In this document: piece after piece, positions 11,646 through 24,234 of the stretch | Layout: every line of letters begins with the position of its first letter | Numbering within the stretch: the stretch's first letter is position 1 | Assembly (NCBI RefSeq): GCF_008728515.1 | Contig: NC_044977.1 | Span: 8,517,501 to 8,581,500 of the forward strand | Direction: 5' to 3' | Source of the DNA: Papio anubis | Taxonomy: Eukaryota; Chordata; Mammalia; Primates; Cercopithecidae | Length of the DNA: 64,000 nucleotides | The notes under the pieces: generated by a model | Seen by the model: the letters and a program-made list of their open reading frames with translations, nothing else | What the model was told of the DNA's origin: nothing | Databases searched by the model: none | Program-made: the position numbers and the translations under genes

Positions 11646-13480
11646 ATATTCTAGATTGGTACATGATATAGATAGAAATATAAAGAATGATAGTAATTTG
11701 CCTTAATTAAGAATAAAAGACAGTTTCTTTAGGGAATTCATAGACAGCATGACCTCAAGCATTTTTGCAAAATATATTTTTTAAAGTTTATTGATAAAAA
11801 ATGAGCATTAATATTATTTGTTGTCAATTAAGAAAACAAAAAAAGAAAACCAGTTTTTCCTAACAGTAATTCTGGAAATGCAGTTTAGTTCTTCTTAAGG
11901 AAAGTTAAAACTTTAACCAAGATCTAGGCCTTTACTAATGGTCACTCAAGTATTCAAGCACATAGATAACTTTCTTTGTTTTCTGATTTATCTAAATTTT
12001 ACTAATGACAAAAATCAATAGACATAAATTTTTCTTTTGTTTAGCAAATATGTAATGTACTTTTATGACACACACCATTTTACAAATACCAGAAAGCAAC
12101 AATATCAAATACAGGTTAAAGGAAAATGCAACCAGATCTCTTCGAAGCATTCCATGAAACATAATTTTGTATAGGTTTCAAGTACAGTGATATTTTTAGA
12201 CAATAAAGCTAATGCTTGTTTATTTATTTTAAAATTATAGATTTGTCTGCATTAATAAAAGCTCTGATAATATATATGTGTATGCATGTATATATATATT
12301 GCATATTATGGCATATATTGCATAATAATATGACACACACAAACACACACACAATTTCTGGCATTTAAAAGGCAGAGTTAGAACAAATAAATACAAAAAG
12401 AGTCTTTGTGCCACACCCTTGTGATTTCTGAAAAGAAAACATGAATCAGGAAACAGATACGCTCTTCTTACACTTTTAAATTTCTGTGGTGGTGTTTGTC
12501 ATAGTTTTTGTTCTACTCTATTTTGGGATTGGAATTTGCAGAGTGTGTTATCACTTTCTCAAACTTTGAAAATCGGATACATACTTAGTAATAAATAATA
12601 CATTCTGTATTAGTATACTTTAAGGAGGAATGTTAGTAAGTGCCTGTGCCTGGAAGACAAACGCCTCTCTAACTTCTTCCCTGGCTCTCTTCCAATTTAA
12701 ATCCTGTATACAGCTCTATTAGGCTGTCGTTTCCACCTACACACCATCACAGTTCTAGTGAAAAGTACATCAGAAATACAGGCATTAATGTACGGAAAAG
12801 TTCCCTTCTATTGCCATTAGTCTTATTATGTTCTGAACTGCCTAATTTTATATATGTGACAATGTAGACACGTTGACTGTGCTAGAAAACCTCACTAGAA
12901 GAAGCCACTTGACACTGGGAGTTTAAGGGGAAAGGCAGTAAGAATTATAAGATGTGAGACAAAGGCAGAGAACAGTTTTAGCCACACTCACTGTTCTTAC
13001 AGTGGAAATTATCCACCCTGGGTACTGAGTTTAATTGCAGCAAACGGCTCCAGAAGGCTGTACTTTCATCCCCATTGTAGGTCAATGAGCATATTTGCAT
13101 GGTAGAAATTATTAGCAACTAGGCCTGTCCCCAGGTATCCATGATGCAATTCACAGACCATTAACAGCAGAGTTCACCCATGACTAGCAGAGGCTGTGAA
13201 GAAATGCTGTCTCCTTGGGAGCAACCATTAGTGGACGAATGCCATTCTCTTCAGACATATATATACTTTTTAATATACTTGTGTGACTCTTAAGGATTTT
13301 TAATAAAACTTTGTAATAAACCTATACTAGGCATGTTATTGGAGCACTTCTTAGTTTTTTTATGTAAGCTGTTTCATAAACCCTAAGATACAAACAAATG
13401 TTTGGACCTCTTTGGTTCACTTTTTTTTTAAGTAAAAACACTGAATGAATGGAAGCATTTGAAGAATTTGAACAAATCTG
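11646..13480. other. Non-genic sequence with one compound AT/CA repeat
   Basis: A TATA/GTAT/CACA-rich run lies at about 12268-12353. The stretch 12900-13250 is less AT-rich and contains an ATTTGCAT octamer at about 13090-13100. I recognise no repeat family there. Confidence 0.5.
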
Positions 13481-13563
13481 CAAATAATTTGTTCTTTAAT
13501 AAAGATGTTTCTTTTTTCTTCAAACAAATATCAACATCCATTTATTTTCTCTTTTCTTTTTTC

Positions 13564-13856
13564 TTTTTTTTTTTTTTGAGACGGAGTCTGGCTCTGTGGC
13601 CCAGGCTGGAGTGAGCGGCGCCATCTTGGTTCACTGCAAGCTCCGCCTCCCGGGTTCCCGCCATTCTCCTGCCTCAGCCTCCCGAGTAGCTGGGACCACA
13701 GGCGCCGCCACCACGCCCGGCTAGTTTTTTGTATTTTTTAGTAGAGACGGGGTTTCACTGTGTTAGCCAGGATGGTCTCGATCTCCTGATCTCCTGATCC
13801 GCCCGCCTAGGCCTCCCAAGTGCTGGGATTACAGGAGTGAGTGGCCACGCCTGTCC
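13564..13856 (-). mobile_element. Full-length AluY-type SINE, Old World monkey variant
   Basis: A 14-T run (13564-13577) precedes a complete antisense Alu. It shares CTGTGGCCC, GAGTGAGCGGCG and GGCGCCGCC with the Alu at 730. A small internal duplication of GATCTCCT lies near 13777-13798. It interrupts sequence that resumes as an L2 fragment at 13862. Confidence 0.95.
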
Positions 13857-13861
13857 TATTT

Positions 13862-13982
13862 TTTTAGCAAATACTTCTTATTGCTACCATGTGCCTGGTA
13901 CTGCGCTCTTTACTACAGATACAGTGATAAACAAGAAAGACCTGAAACTTGCTCTCATGGAATTTATGCACTAATGGCTGTA
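13862..13982 (+). mobile_element. L2 3'-end fragment
   Basis: 'AGCAAATACTTCTTATTGCTACCATGTGCCTGGTACTG' and 'AAACTTGCTCTCATGGAATTTATGCACTAATGG' match the L2 3' end. It is immediately adjacent to the Alu, which may have inserted near its 5' edge. Confidence 0.75.
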
Positions 13983-14631
13983 ACTCTGGTTGACAAAATT
14001 TCAGTGTGATTTTTTTTTTTAATTTTCTTTTGTTACTTTCTACTCATCTTTCCTTTCAGTTTTTTTTCTTTTTACCTTTATTTTATCATAGAACACTTGA
14101 CATGAAATCTACTCTCAACAAAATGTTAAATGAGACATTATTTTTGACTATAGATGCAACGTTCAGCTGCAGCTCTCTAGAGATTATTCATCCTGCTTAC
14201 CTGAAATTTTTGGTCAGCACTCAATATCCAGAATGTTGCACACTGTCTGATAGAATATAATTCCTAAATGTGTTATTTGCAAAATATTGGAAGCCTTTTG
14301 CAATCCAGATATTATGCATGTATGTAGGATGTATAATCTGTGTCCTACAATATTAACATTAATATTTGGGATGAAAATTTGTTCAGAGTGAATGCTATCA
14401 TTTTAATAAAAGTTTGTTAATTACAAACAAGAAACTGTAGAATGACAGTTACATGGGGAAAAAAGGAGTGTCATTCCTCATTTAGATTAGAAAAATACAA
14501 TGTTTGAATAGTCACGAATGAGAATTTTGTTATTGTTGATTTTCTAAAAAACTTTTGATGGACAAGCATAGACAAATGGAATAACTTCACCAAATCAATC
14601 CTACCCAATGGAGGAAAAAGTAAAAACAAAA
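13983..14631. other. Non-genic AT-rich sequence
   Basis: Poly-T-rich near 14009-14065; otherwise no recognisable feature. Confidence 0.5.
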
Positions 14632-14750
14632 AGGGAAAGCAAAGAGAAGGCTACATTGTTTTATATAAAAATGTAACAATATCTCACTGGGACAGAAAGC
14701 GGAAAACAAAGAGAAGTCTACATTGTTTTATATAAAATTGTAACAATAGC
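14632..14750. repeat. Imperfect 67-bp-period tandem duplication
   Basis: A unit containing AAAGAGAAGG/TCTACATTGTTTTATATAAAA and GTAACAATA occurs at 14641 and again at 14708. The second copy directly abuts the AluS that starts at 14753. Confidence 0.9.
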
Positions 14751-14752
14751 TT

Positions 14753-15027
14753 GGCTGGGCAGGGTGGCTCATGCCTGTAATGCAAGCATTTTGGGAGGCC
14801 AAGGTGGGTGGATCACGGTACTTGATGAAACCCTGTCTTGAATAAAAATACAAAAAAATTAGCCGGGAGTGGTGGCCGGCACCTATACTCCCAGCTACTC
14901 GGGAGGCTGAGGCAGGAGAATTGCTTGAACCTGGGAGGCATAGGTGCATCGAGCCGAGGTCGTGCCATTGCACTCCAGTCTGGGTAACAAGAGCAAACTC
15001 TGTCTCATGAAAAAAAAAAAAAAAAAA
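14753..15027 (+). mobile_element. AluS-type SINE with an internal deletion
   Basis: It starts GGCTGGGCAGGGTGGCTCATGCC and ends in an 18-A tail (15010-15027). Relative to Alu, the left arm jumps from GATCACGG to TTGATGAAACC, a deletion of a few tens of bases. The right arm is complete. Confidence 0.93.
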
Positions 15028-18000
15028 GTACAATAGACATACTTGGGAACATATTTGTTTATCACAATAGGTGAGGATTTAGGTACGTTATTCTTAGAGC
15101 TTCTGTTAGATGAAGAAGAAACAACGTGACCACTGGAGAGGGTTACTAAAACCAGATTATTAGGCATCAGAGAAGCAAGTGGCTAAATGGACTAGTTCAG
15201 GAAAAATTTTAGTTCCTTATCTCTATTTTCTCACCCCAAAGACTCTTCAGAAATAGGAAGATGATACTGGCAACTAAAAATTTTATATAATAAACATTTC
15301 TGATATTGTGTCTGAAAATTGAGGGAATTCTTTTTTAACTGAAAATGTGGTGAAATGTGTCTTTCTATGCACATGTATACATGTTGTATGTGTGTTTGTG
15401 TAAAAGTGTGTTTTACACAATCATGGCCATTGATGATTGCTTTAACTGTCTAACTCTCTGATTAGAGTTCACACACACTATTTGTATTAAAGATGTTCTT
15501 TTAGAAGTTTTGAGGGGCAAAATAGCAGTAGAAAACTCAAAAAATTCTTAAGTGCCGAATCATGATAGGTATTTTCTGATTGAGTTTTCATACAAATCTA
15601 CACTTTATACTCTTGTACAAAACTTAGACCATAATTCAGTACCATTTTTACTATACAATGTACACTGTATAATTACTATTACAATGATGTAATAGTAATG
15701 TTTTCTATAAAAATGTTAACCTCAGTAGCATCAACAATAGAATAAATCTAGGATAGTTGGATATCTATGTCTGCTGTTATCAACTGAACTTGTTCACACA
15801 TCTGTAGTTCAATTAGCTATTGATTAGTCTAATAGGGCACCAGCCTCACATGAGTAAAATGTGACTGCTGTGTGTGCATCTCGCTTTTAACAGTCTAGGT
15901 GGCGTACGTCCTTCTCATGGTGGTGGCAGAGAAACTAGCAGAAACAGAAATGTGCAAATGTTTTATTAATCCTCTGCTTGTAGAGTACCTTCTAGAATTT
16001 CATTAACCAAAACCAATCATGCAACCAAGACCAGAGACAAAATGAGAGCTTTGCAAAGCTATGTGACATAAGGCATGGATTGAAGAAGAAGTGAAAAACA
16101 AGAGCCTTTAATAAAATTAATCTTCACTTTATGCAATAATTGTATTTCTTTTTTTTTTTCAATATATACCTAGTCTTAAAAAGTCAAATATATTGCAGAG
16201 TGTATATCATCTATGTCTTTTGAAACATTCTGTCCTTCACAATGTAAACTACAAAAATGGAAACATAGTAGGTATATAGTAAATATTACTGATCATTTGA
16301 AATTCTGAACTTTTTATGAAATTGACTTCAGTTTTAGAAAGTGGAGACAGATGTATCCAGGCTTCTGAACACTTTTGATTGCAGTAGTTCAGATTTGACT
16401 TCTTCTGGTTCTCACTGTCAGCCATTCTGAGGAAAAGAATTTTTTTAAAAAAAGTTGAATATCACCAAATTGATCTCTTGCTACATCAGCTTCAAAGGAA
16501 GTCCAAAAAAATGTCCAAATTTAGAAAACCTAGTTCAGCAAGTGACTTCTCAACTCTTTCACCTTCAGGTCATGTTATTATTCATTCTACTAAGAACCAG
16601 ACCATTAAAAATGGGATGATGTTCTTTAGAAATCTACCTATATGTGGATCTTAATCTAGGGTATGTTATAACCTTTAATGCATTCTTTTGATAAATTGAG
16701 GCAAACCAGAAGGCCTATTTTAGGGTTCTTCCACCCACCTTACAATAGTAAATTATGTTTTTTTAGGTCACTCATCTTTAAAAAAGAATATGGTAAAAAA
16801 TATATTTTTAAAATTTCCATTGATACTGCATTGGTGATTAAAACAGAAAATTAAGACAGAAATGGTCAACACAAATGATGCTTTCAATATTTACTGAAGT
16901 ACCTCATTATTTCATTTAGAGTATTAAAACATCAGAAATTAAGCAATCTTTTTAAACATAAAATTTAACATAATGTTTTGGTGACAATTGTAACTGAATC
17001 AAACCTTTACTGTTTATATATGCCTGATAGGTGCCACAGGATAATAAAGAAAGGAAAAGTAAAGGAAAATTAAAGCATGTAGGAGTATTTCAAATCTTAG
17101 TATGAGATAACTAATATGGGAAATAAAGTCAATATTGATCAATACAAAAGAGTTAACTGTTAAATCTTATAAAATGTTGAATATAAGGTCATTCTAGAAT
17201 GATTGTGAAAGATTCCACGAAGAACAAAATAGTGCAAAATTGAGCACACTCTTCAAAGGAATGTGGAGACCAAGCAACATTGTCAGGAAGGGAGAATTAA
17301 GCTATGTCTTGCAAAGAAAAATTTGGGATGCACAAATTTGACTAAAAAGAAACACGTATTTTGGAAAGAATAACATTTCTAGTATTGGAATATCATATGT
17401 AGGAAGTTTAGAAGTTTACCATGCTATATTTTTTTATTTGATGACTCAAACCTTTCTGAATTCTGCATGCCACCCCTACTAAACTTTCAGCATCAACATC
17501 AAGTACAGCTCTTTTGAGAGCTCATTTCTCGAACACGAGGAATAACTGTTATCCACTGATTATTTTGCACTATAGTGCTTATAAATGTCCTTGCCACTAA
17601 AATTAATGAGAAAATCCTGGGGGAAAAGAAAAGAAAACTGAATTTCCCCCTTTACTACATTCTACTTAATTTTTTTCCCCCTCAGTTATTTGATGCCGTA
17701 TTCATTGAATAACCCAACCTGCAGAACTATTATCATTCACCAGTTATTGGATATCCTGTGCTAGTCTGTTCAAAAGCAAAACGTATATCATACATTTATT
17801 GATACCCACAAGACTTAGAACTCAATACTATATGTGCTGTTTGACACTTTATCTAATAATCTGATATACCACAAACACGTGTAGGTTTTCACACATATCA
17901 TATGTTCCTGCCAAGCTAAGGACAGATTGCCTTGCTAGCTTGCTTCACTGTAATCAGTCTGTTTCTCCATTCTATGCCATCTTATTCCATTTCTACCTCA

Positions 18001-18029
18001 GAAATGAAGCAATGTTCTAAATTCTAGAC
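15028..18029. other. Non-genic AT-rich sequence, no repeats recognised
   Basis: I looked for L1, LTR, MIR and L2 signatures on both strands and found none I can defend. A palindromic TA-rich patch lies near 15650-15700 (ATTACTATTACAATGATGTAATAGTAAT). Confidence 0.45.
15667..15700. repeat. Short inverted repeat (ATTACTATTAC...GTAATAGTAAT)
   Basis: Two 11-base arms, ATTACTATTAC and GTAATAGTAAT, are perfect reverse complements with a 6-7-base loop (AATGAT). This is a potential small hairpin in AT-rich DNA. There is no sign that it is an RNA gene. Confidence 0.8.
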
Positions 18030-19640
18030 ACAGGGTAGAGCACTGGCATCCTAGAAAATGACCTTCTCTTGGGTGGATCTTGCCCTAGTATCAATACGGA
18101 ACCTGAAATGTGTAGAAAGTCCTCTAAGGACGATTTTTCAGTATTTTTCATTGATATGCTTTGTACAGGGATTTGGACCTTTAGTAGTTATCATGAGAAT
18201 CAAGACCAAAGGGGACACGAAAACCAGATTGAAGAGCAAACCTCAAAGGCATAATACAAAACTGAAGTTCCTGAGCTTAGATGTCAATGCAGGTTCCATC
18301 ACTTAGATTGGTCCTAGAAGCTCTAAGGAAAGGCAAAATAATTTAAAAATAATCAGGAGATCACCTGAAAGAACATGAACTTACACTGAGCTGGAATGAT
18401 AAATTGAAAATATAAAAGCTAAATTGAGAATGTCAGAGCCAAATTATCTAAGACATAATAATAACCCAGACTATTGACTCTAAAGCAAGGAATTATGGAT
18501 GGAATGTGGAAGTAGCAAATTTAAGAAAATGCAAATGGCAATATTAGCATGTGTTATTGTAAGTTAGTGCACTAAAAGTTTACTATAAATTATCAAGTTT
18601 GGATTGCTTTTTAGTAGCAAATGATGGAATGACAAATGACAAAGATGTGTTACAGGTCTTGCTCGACCTCCGAGTCTGAACAGTTATTCCACTACAACTG
18701 TCATCAGGATAAATCAGTGCAGCCCATATGAGGCTGGGATCTCTGCGGTAAAATTTAGTACAGATAATTTTGAAGTTTGGATTAAAAATAAGATGTTGAA
18801 ACGATGGATACAGTATCACATATGAGTTAAAAATCTACGGAGATGGCGAGTACAACCTTAATTTCTGCAGTTTTCAGTACAATAAGACCTTCAGCAAAAA
18901 GAAAAGTATTTGTAGAAATTGTCACTATTGTACCCTTCGGGAGCAGAAAATTGTTCGTTCCTATCTGATTCCTGGATTACTAAGATCCACCAAAGCTTGA
19001 AACGTTATCATGGAGACAATTCTATCACAGGCTCTTCAAAAAATGTATCCTTCAAATAGTCTACCACTTTAAATATCTAATTTTATGCTCAAAACATGTA
19101 CCATGAGTTGGAAGGGAGAAGAATTGTTCTCAAATATGGACACTGATCTAAGAACCAACTACCTTGAGGCTGCCCAGTACCATAGGAGGATCTAGTTAGC
19201 CACTGTGACAAAACTCCAAATTTTGTCCGTATTAGTGAAATAATACACCTTCTACAGATGTTTTTCCAACTAGAAAACTAAGAGCACACACTGTCACTTA
19301 AGTCATATTCCCATGTGGTAGAGGAGGCTACCCAAACATAATTAATCCATGGTTCAAAAAGAAATGTGTGCACACCCAGCCTAAATCACAGCTAACCAAG
19401 ATGATAGAGCTTACAGCAATGCTTGGACAAGATTAATAGCCACTCAGAAGAAATACCAAGGCCTGAAGTCTACAAAAGAGGGCTACTCTAGCAGAAGAAT
19501 TAGCTAAGAATGAGGTTCTACTGGGAGAAGTTAGTGTACAAGCACTGCCTCTAATACGGCAGAGTTATGATGGGCCAAATATGATAATTCATGCCAATAA
19601 ACTCAACACAGGGACTCTGATGTCCCAATCTCAATCTCTC
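18030..19640. other. Unassigned lower-AT block, possibly an old decayed element
   Basis: This block is visibly less AT-rich than its flanks. It holds the 82-codon plus-strand ORF 18058-18306 and the 78-codon minus-strand ORF 18583-18819, neither with a motif I recognise. Its composition would fit an ancient ERV internal region or a very old pseudogene, but I cannot name a family. Confidence 0.35.
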
Positions 19641-20018
19641 ACTGTTCCAAAAGTGGTACACTTTTCAATTCTTAATAAAGAATATAATATTTTATTAAAT
19701 CCCAATTTACTATAAAAACACATCATTCTATTTATGGTGGAGTCTTACAAATTTCACATACTATTCCATCATATTTCTTCTAATTCTGCTTTCATTCTTT
19801 TCTCTTTCTTTGTTTCCCTTATATTCTCCCCCTGAATTTATCTTCTTTCACTCTTTCATTTTCTTTCCTCCTATTTTTTATTTACAATATGTATTTAGTG
19901 TATGCTGGAGTTCATCTTATAGGCTAATCAACAGAGTCATATCTGTAAACATATGTTTCTAACTTTTAGTTATTGCAATCATTGCTCAAGCAACTGATTT
20001 TTAATCAAATGTGTGTGG

Positions 20019-20060
20019 AGATATATATATATAATATATATAAAAATATATATATATTTT
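20019..20060. repeat. (TA)n microsatellite
   Basis: Alternating AT/TA with short A interruptions, followed by TTTTAAATAAA. It directly precedes an L1M-like 3'-end fragment. Confidence 0.9.
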
Positions 20061-20084
20061 AAATAAACATTTACCATGTATTTA

Positions 20085-20226
20085 CTATAGGGTGGGTCTG
20101 CCTCTCCCAGTCCACTGACTCAAATGTTAATCTCCTTTGGCAACACCCTCATAGACATATCCAGGAACAATACTTTCGATCCTTCAATCCGATCAAGGTG
20201 ACACTCAGTATTAACCATCACACAAT
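20085..20226 (+). mobile_element. L1M-like 3'-end fragment
   Basis: The block 'CCCAGTCCACTGACTCAAATGTTAATCTCCTTTGG', 'CAACACCCTCATAGACATATCCAGG' and 'TATTAACCATCACA' matches the same 3'-end family as 5200-5350. Only the terminal part is present. Confidence 0.6.
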
Positions 20227-22152
20227 AACACAGTTGAGTAGCTGGCCTTCTAAAGCCAAAATTATTTATTATGTGTTTCTTTTCATTAAAATCTTGCCTA
20301 CTCCTGGTGTAGCTATTTTGGGGTGAAGGAACATTTTCATATATAGTACTCTTTTTGTGGATTTACTAATTTATTGTAAAAAAAAGTATAAACTACATTC
20401 CACTTGGCATTATAAAAGTAAAGTCAAATTGACAATAGCCCTTGCCATCAAATAGTATATATTAGCTGGAATATAGTTAGAATACAGAGACTCTAGAGAC
20501 AGACAGAAAACTACACACAGTGTAACCTGCCAAGAAACTCCCTAAGTTGAATTAGCCAAACTGAAACATTCTACCTTACCATTGCTTCTAATATGCATAT
20601 TGCCATTACATATGTGCATATATAATGTATATACAAATATACATATTTATACACACATACAAAATGGAAAACAAGTATTAGAAATAGGTATGTGTGTATA
20701 TATACATAAATATGCATATATTTTGTTTTCAATTTATTTTCAAATAGTTAAAGAAAATTGTGTTTTTATTTTTATGTGGGCAACTTGTAAGCCTCATGCA
20801 CCAGGGTTCTTTAAATCTAACTGGTCACTTGGGAAGGTATCATTTTTAGACACAAAATGGAAAGGGAATTCAAAACTTATTTGATCAATTATCTTTATAA
20901 ATGCAAAATAATTATTTTCTTCCTTTTATAAAATAATTATTTTCTTCCTTTATGTGACTCAAAGATAAAAATATACTCTAAAATCTCATTTGAGTCTACA
21001 GAGGATAAAGTACAGATTTTAATGCAATGAGCCAAGGCACGAAAATGAGAATCCACTTATTTTAGAATGCAAGAAAGATGGCTATTGCTTTTTTAAATTT
21101 AATTTTAATTTAATCAGGAACAGGCCAATATTTAGCTTCCACTGATATTAGGGCAGAAATAATTTCAGTCGTTTAGGATCTCCACAACTTGTTCTCTAGA
21201 TGTCTATACACAGAAGTAGTTGTACGAGAAATCCCATAACTTTACTAGAATTTACCTTTATATGGAAGCTGAGACAAGCACTAGGAATCTTAGTAAATGT
21301 CCTTGGTGACTGCCAATAACTTTCCTCCAACTTCTGTTCGTTGATCTATGGTCCTAGCTAACCATGAGAGTATTTCTGACTTTTCTCTCTGTCACGCATT
21401 TCATATATCTAGTGAAAAGAGTGTGATTGCAACATGATCCATTGCCTCCAAACAGGTGACCAGGACTTCCCAGAAATTATTCCCTTCTTGGCAAATGGTT
21501 TGAATGCCCTCTTGTGATCTGTTAGGGGGCAGAGAATAAGCTGTGTGAATGATGCAATTTGATAAAAATGTAGGTTTTGTAGATGATCACTCAGTAAAGG
21601 AGGGTTTTTTTGCCTATTGAAACAATTTGTGATTGTTCACAGTTCAGAGCTATAAATCTTATTTCTCAGTTCATGTAATAACTGCTGAATTTCATGTTAT
21701 TTTGATTATTCTATTGTTTCCCCTATTTGGCATATCAAATTTTTGCACCAAGATTTGGTGAGTGAGTGGGCAGATTTCAGTGAAATTTTATCTGGGACAT
21801 ACGTAATCTCATTTTGTTATGAAACTAAGTACAAAGGAGTTAAGAGAAAATAAGGGGTGCAGTTAATAGCCCAAGGCAGTTGCCTAGAATCACTAATTTC
21901 CACCAGTTTTGATTTGACTTTATGACTCGTTAAGGGATCACTGTTTATGCACAGACCTGTAGTGGAGCAAACAAGACCTTCTACATTTTCCTGACAGTTT
22001 AGTGTTGTTGAGATACCCACATATCTTGCTTTCATATCTCTCTTCACTTTCTGTCCCCAATCTTTCACAATTATCACATCGCATGGTACTTACTACATAG
22101 CAGGTGTTTGGGAATAATTGTTTTTACCTGTTCTAAATGTCAAAAACAAGGC
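20227..22152. other. Non-genic sequence
   Basis: Apart from the tandem duplication at 20905 and TA-rich runs at 20610-20720, nothing is recognised. The 86-codon minus-strand ORF at 21817-22077 has no motif. Confidence 0.5.
20905..20952. repeat. 25-bp tandem duplication
   Basis: AAAATAATTATTTTCTTCC-TTT(T)A is present twice head to tail, nearly identical. It contains the palindromic AAAATAATTATTTT core. Confidence 0.9.
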
Positions 22153-23088
22153 TTTTACAATTTTTTATTTCATGGGTATATAGTAGGTATACATATTTAT
22201 GGAATATGAGATATTTTGATACACACATACAATGTATAATAATTACAACAAGGTAAGTGGGCTATTCATCATCTAACACATTTATCATTCATTTTTGTTA
22301 TAAACATTCCAATTATTCTCTTTTAGTTATGTTTAAATATATTATATATTATTGTTGACTGTAGTCACCCAACTGTACTATCAAATAGTAGATCTTATTT
22401 ATTCTATGTAACTGTATTTTCATAACCATTAATCATCTGCACCCTCCCGTCCCCCACCCCACTACATTTCCCACCCGCTGGTAGCCATCCTTCTACTCTC
22501 TATGAACAAGAGTCTATTTAAAAAAATTCTAGTTATAAAATGACATCACAAAATGATTGGGAATATATGAAGTTTGTTTATCAGTGACTTCACTTAAAAT
22601 AACAACCTCCAATTTCATCCATGGCGTCGCAGATAAAAAATCTCATTCTTTTTAATGGCTGAATAGTACTCTATTGTGTATATGTGCCACTTTTTTTTTA
22701 ATCTGTTCATCTGTTGATGGACACTTAGGTTGCTTCCAAATCTTGGCTATTGTGAATAGTGCTGCAATAAACATGGGAGTGCAGATATCTCTTCAATATA
22801 CTAATTTCCATTCTTTTATGTGTTTTCCTAGTATGGGATTGCTGGATAATATGGTTGTTTTATTTTCAGCTTTTTAAGGAACCTCCACACTGTTCCCATA
22901 GTGGTTATAGTAATTTAAATTTTCACCAACAACATATAATAGTTCCCTTATCTCCACATCCTTGCCAGCATTCATTATAGCCTGACTTTTAAATAAAAGA
23001 CATTTTTACTTAGGTGAGATATCTCATTGTAGTTTTCATTTGCATTTCTCTGGTGCTCAATGATGTTGAGCATCTTTTTATATACCCA

Positions 23089-23937
23089 CGTTATTATTAT
23101 TATTATTATTATACTTTAACTTCTGGGATACATATGGAGAACATGCAGGTTTGTTGCATAGGTACACACGTGTCATGGTGGTTTACTGCACCCATCAAAC
23201 CATCATTTACATTAGGTATTTCTCCTAATCCTATTCCTCCTCTACCCCCTGCCCCAACTTCCAATATGCCCCGGTGTGTGATGTTCCCCTCCCTGTCCCC
23301 ATGTGTTCTCATTGTTCAGCTCCCACTTATGAGTGAGAACATGTGGTGTTTGGTTTTCTGTTCCTATGTCAGTTTGCTGAGAATGATGGTTTCCATCTTT
23401 ATCCATGTCCCTGCAAAGGACATGAACTCATCCTTTTTCATGACTGCATAGTGTTCCATGGTGTATACGTGCCACATTTTCTTTATCTAGTCTATCATTG
23501 ATGGGCATTTGAGTTGGTTCCAAGTCTTTGCTATTGTGAGTAGTGCTGCAATAAACATACGTGTGCATGTGTCTTTATAGTAGAATGATTTATAATCCTT
23601 TGGGTATATCCCCAGTAATGGAATTGCTGCGTCAAATGGAATTTGTGGTTCTAAATCCTTGAGGAATCACCACACTGTCTTCCACAATGGTTGAACTAAT
23701 TTACAATCCCATTAACAGTGTAAAAGCGTTCCTATTTCTCCACATTCTCTCTAGCGTCTGTTGTTTCCTGACTTTTTAATGTTTGCCATTCTAACTGGAA
23801 TGAAATGGTATCTCATTTTGATTTTGATTTGCATTTCTCTAATGACCAGCTATGAGGAGCTTTTTCATAGGTCTGTTGGCCACATAAATGTCTTCTTTTG
23901 AGAAGTGTCTGTTCATATCCTTTGCCTACTTTTTGAT
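23089..23937 (-). mobile_element. Younger 5'-truncated L1 (L1PA-like) nested in the old L1
   Basis: The insert starts with a (TTA)n tail (23089-23111), the complement of an L1 poly(A)-like end. It continues through a G-rich-tract 3' UTR (C-rich here, 23230-23300) and the last part of ORF2, stopping at about 23937. It splits the old L1 after its ORF2 C-terminal region. This copy is visibly closer to primate L1PA sequence than its host. Confidence 0.88.
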
Positions 23938-24165
23938 GGAATTAAAACACTTCTCAAGAAAGAGAAACATCTGTAAAGTGAGGAGATAACCTACAGAATG
24001 GGAGAAAATATTCGTAAATTATCCATCTGGTAAGGGATTAATAAGCAGAATAAATAAGGAGCTCAGACAACTTGATAGGAAAAAAACCACAACTTAATGA
24101 TCCTATTAAAAAGTAGACAAAATATCTGAATAGACATTTCTTAAAAGAAGACATAAAAAAGGCAA
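23938..24165 (+). repeat. Inverted piece of the old L1 (left arm of an inverted duplication)
   Basis: This segment reads as L1 ORF2 on the plus strand, although L1 on both sides is on the minus strand. 23950-24080 is a near-complement of 24235-24365, about 131 bp each. 24081-24165 is the L1 stretch that should lie on the minus strand between 23086 and 24212 but is missing from there. It has old-L1-type variants (GGGATTAATAAGCAGAAT), not those of the younger L1 beside it. Confidence 0.8.
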
Positions 24166-24211
24166 ACAGGAGCATGTTCTAACCATGTTCAGGTTAGCTC
24201 TGCTTTCTAGT
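24166..24211. other. Filler sequence at the inversion breakpoint
   Basis: About 46 bp, AGCATGTTCTAACC to AGTAGAATC, does not match L1 on either strand. It lies between the two arms of the inverted duplication. Confidence 0.6.
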
Positions 24212-24234
24212 AGAATCACTAGATTTTTTTTTTT

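Noticed and set aside
15667..15700. Hairpin as a microRNA precursor
   Set aside because: Arms are only about 11 bp with no extended pairing; too short for a precursor.
18058..18306. 82-codon ORF considered as a small gene or pseudogene
   Set aside because: No recognisable motif, a second overlapping frame is equally open, and there are no splice or polyadenylation signals nearby. Kept only as part of the unassigned block.
23014..23451. 145-codon plus-strand ORF with a Tyr run
   Set aside because: It crosses the junction of two antisense L1s; the Tyr run is the (TTA)n tail of the younger L1 read in another frame.
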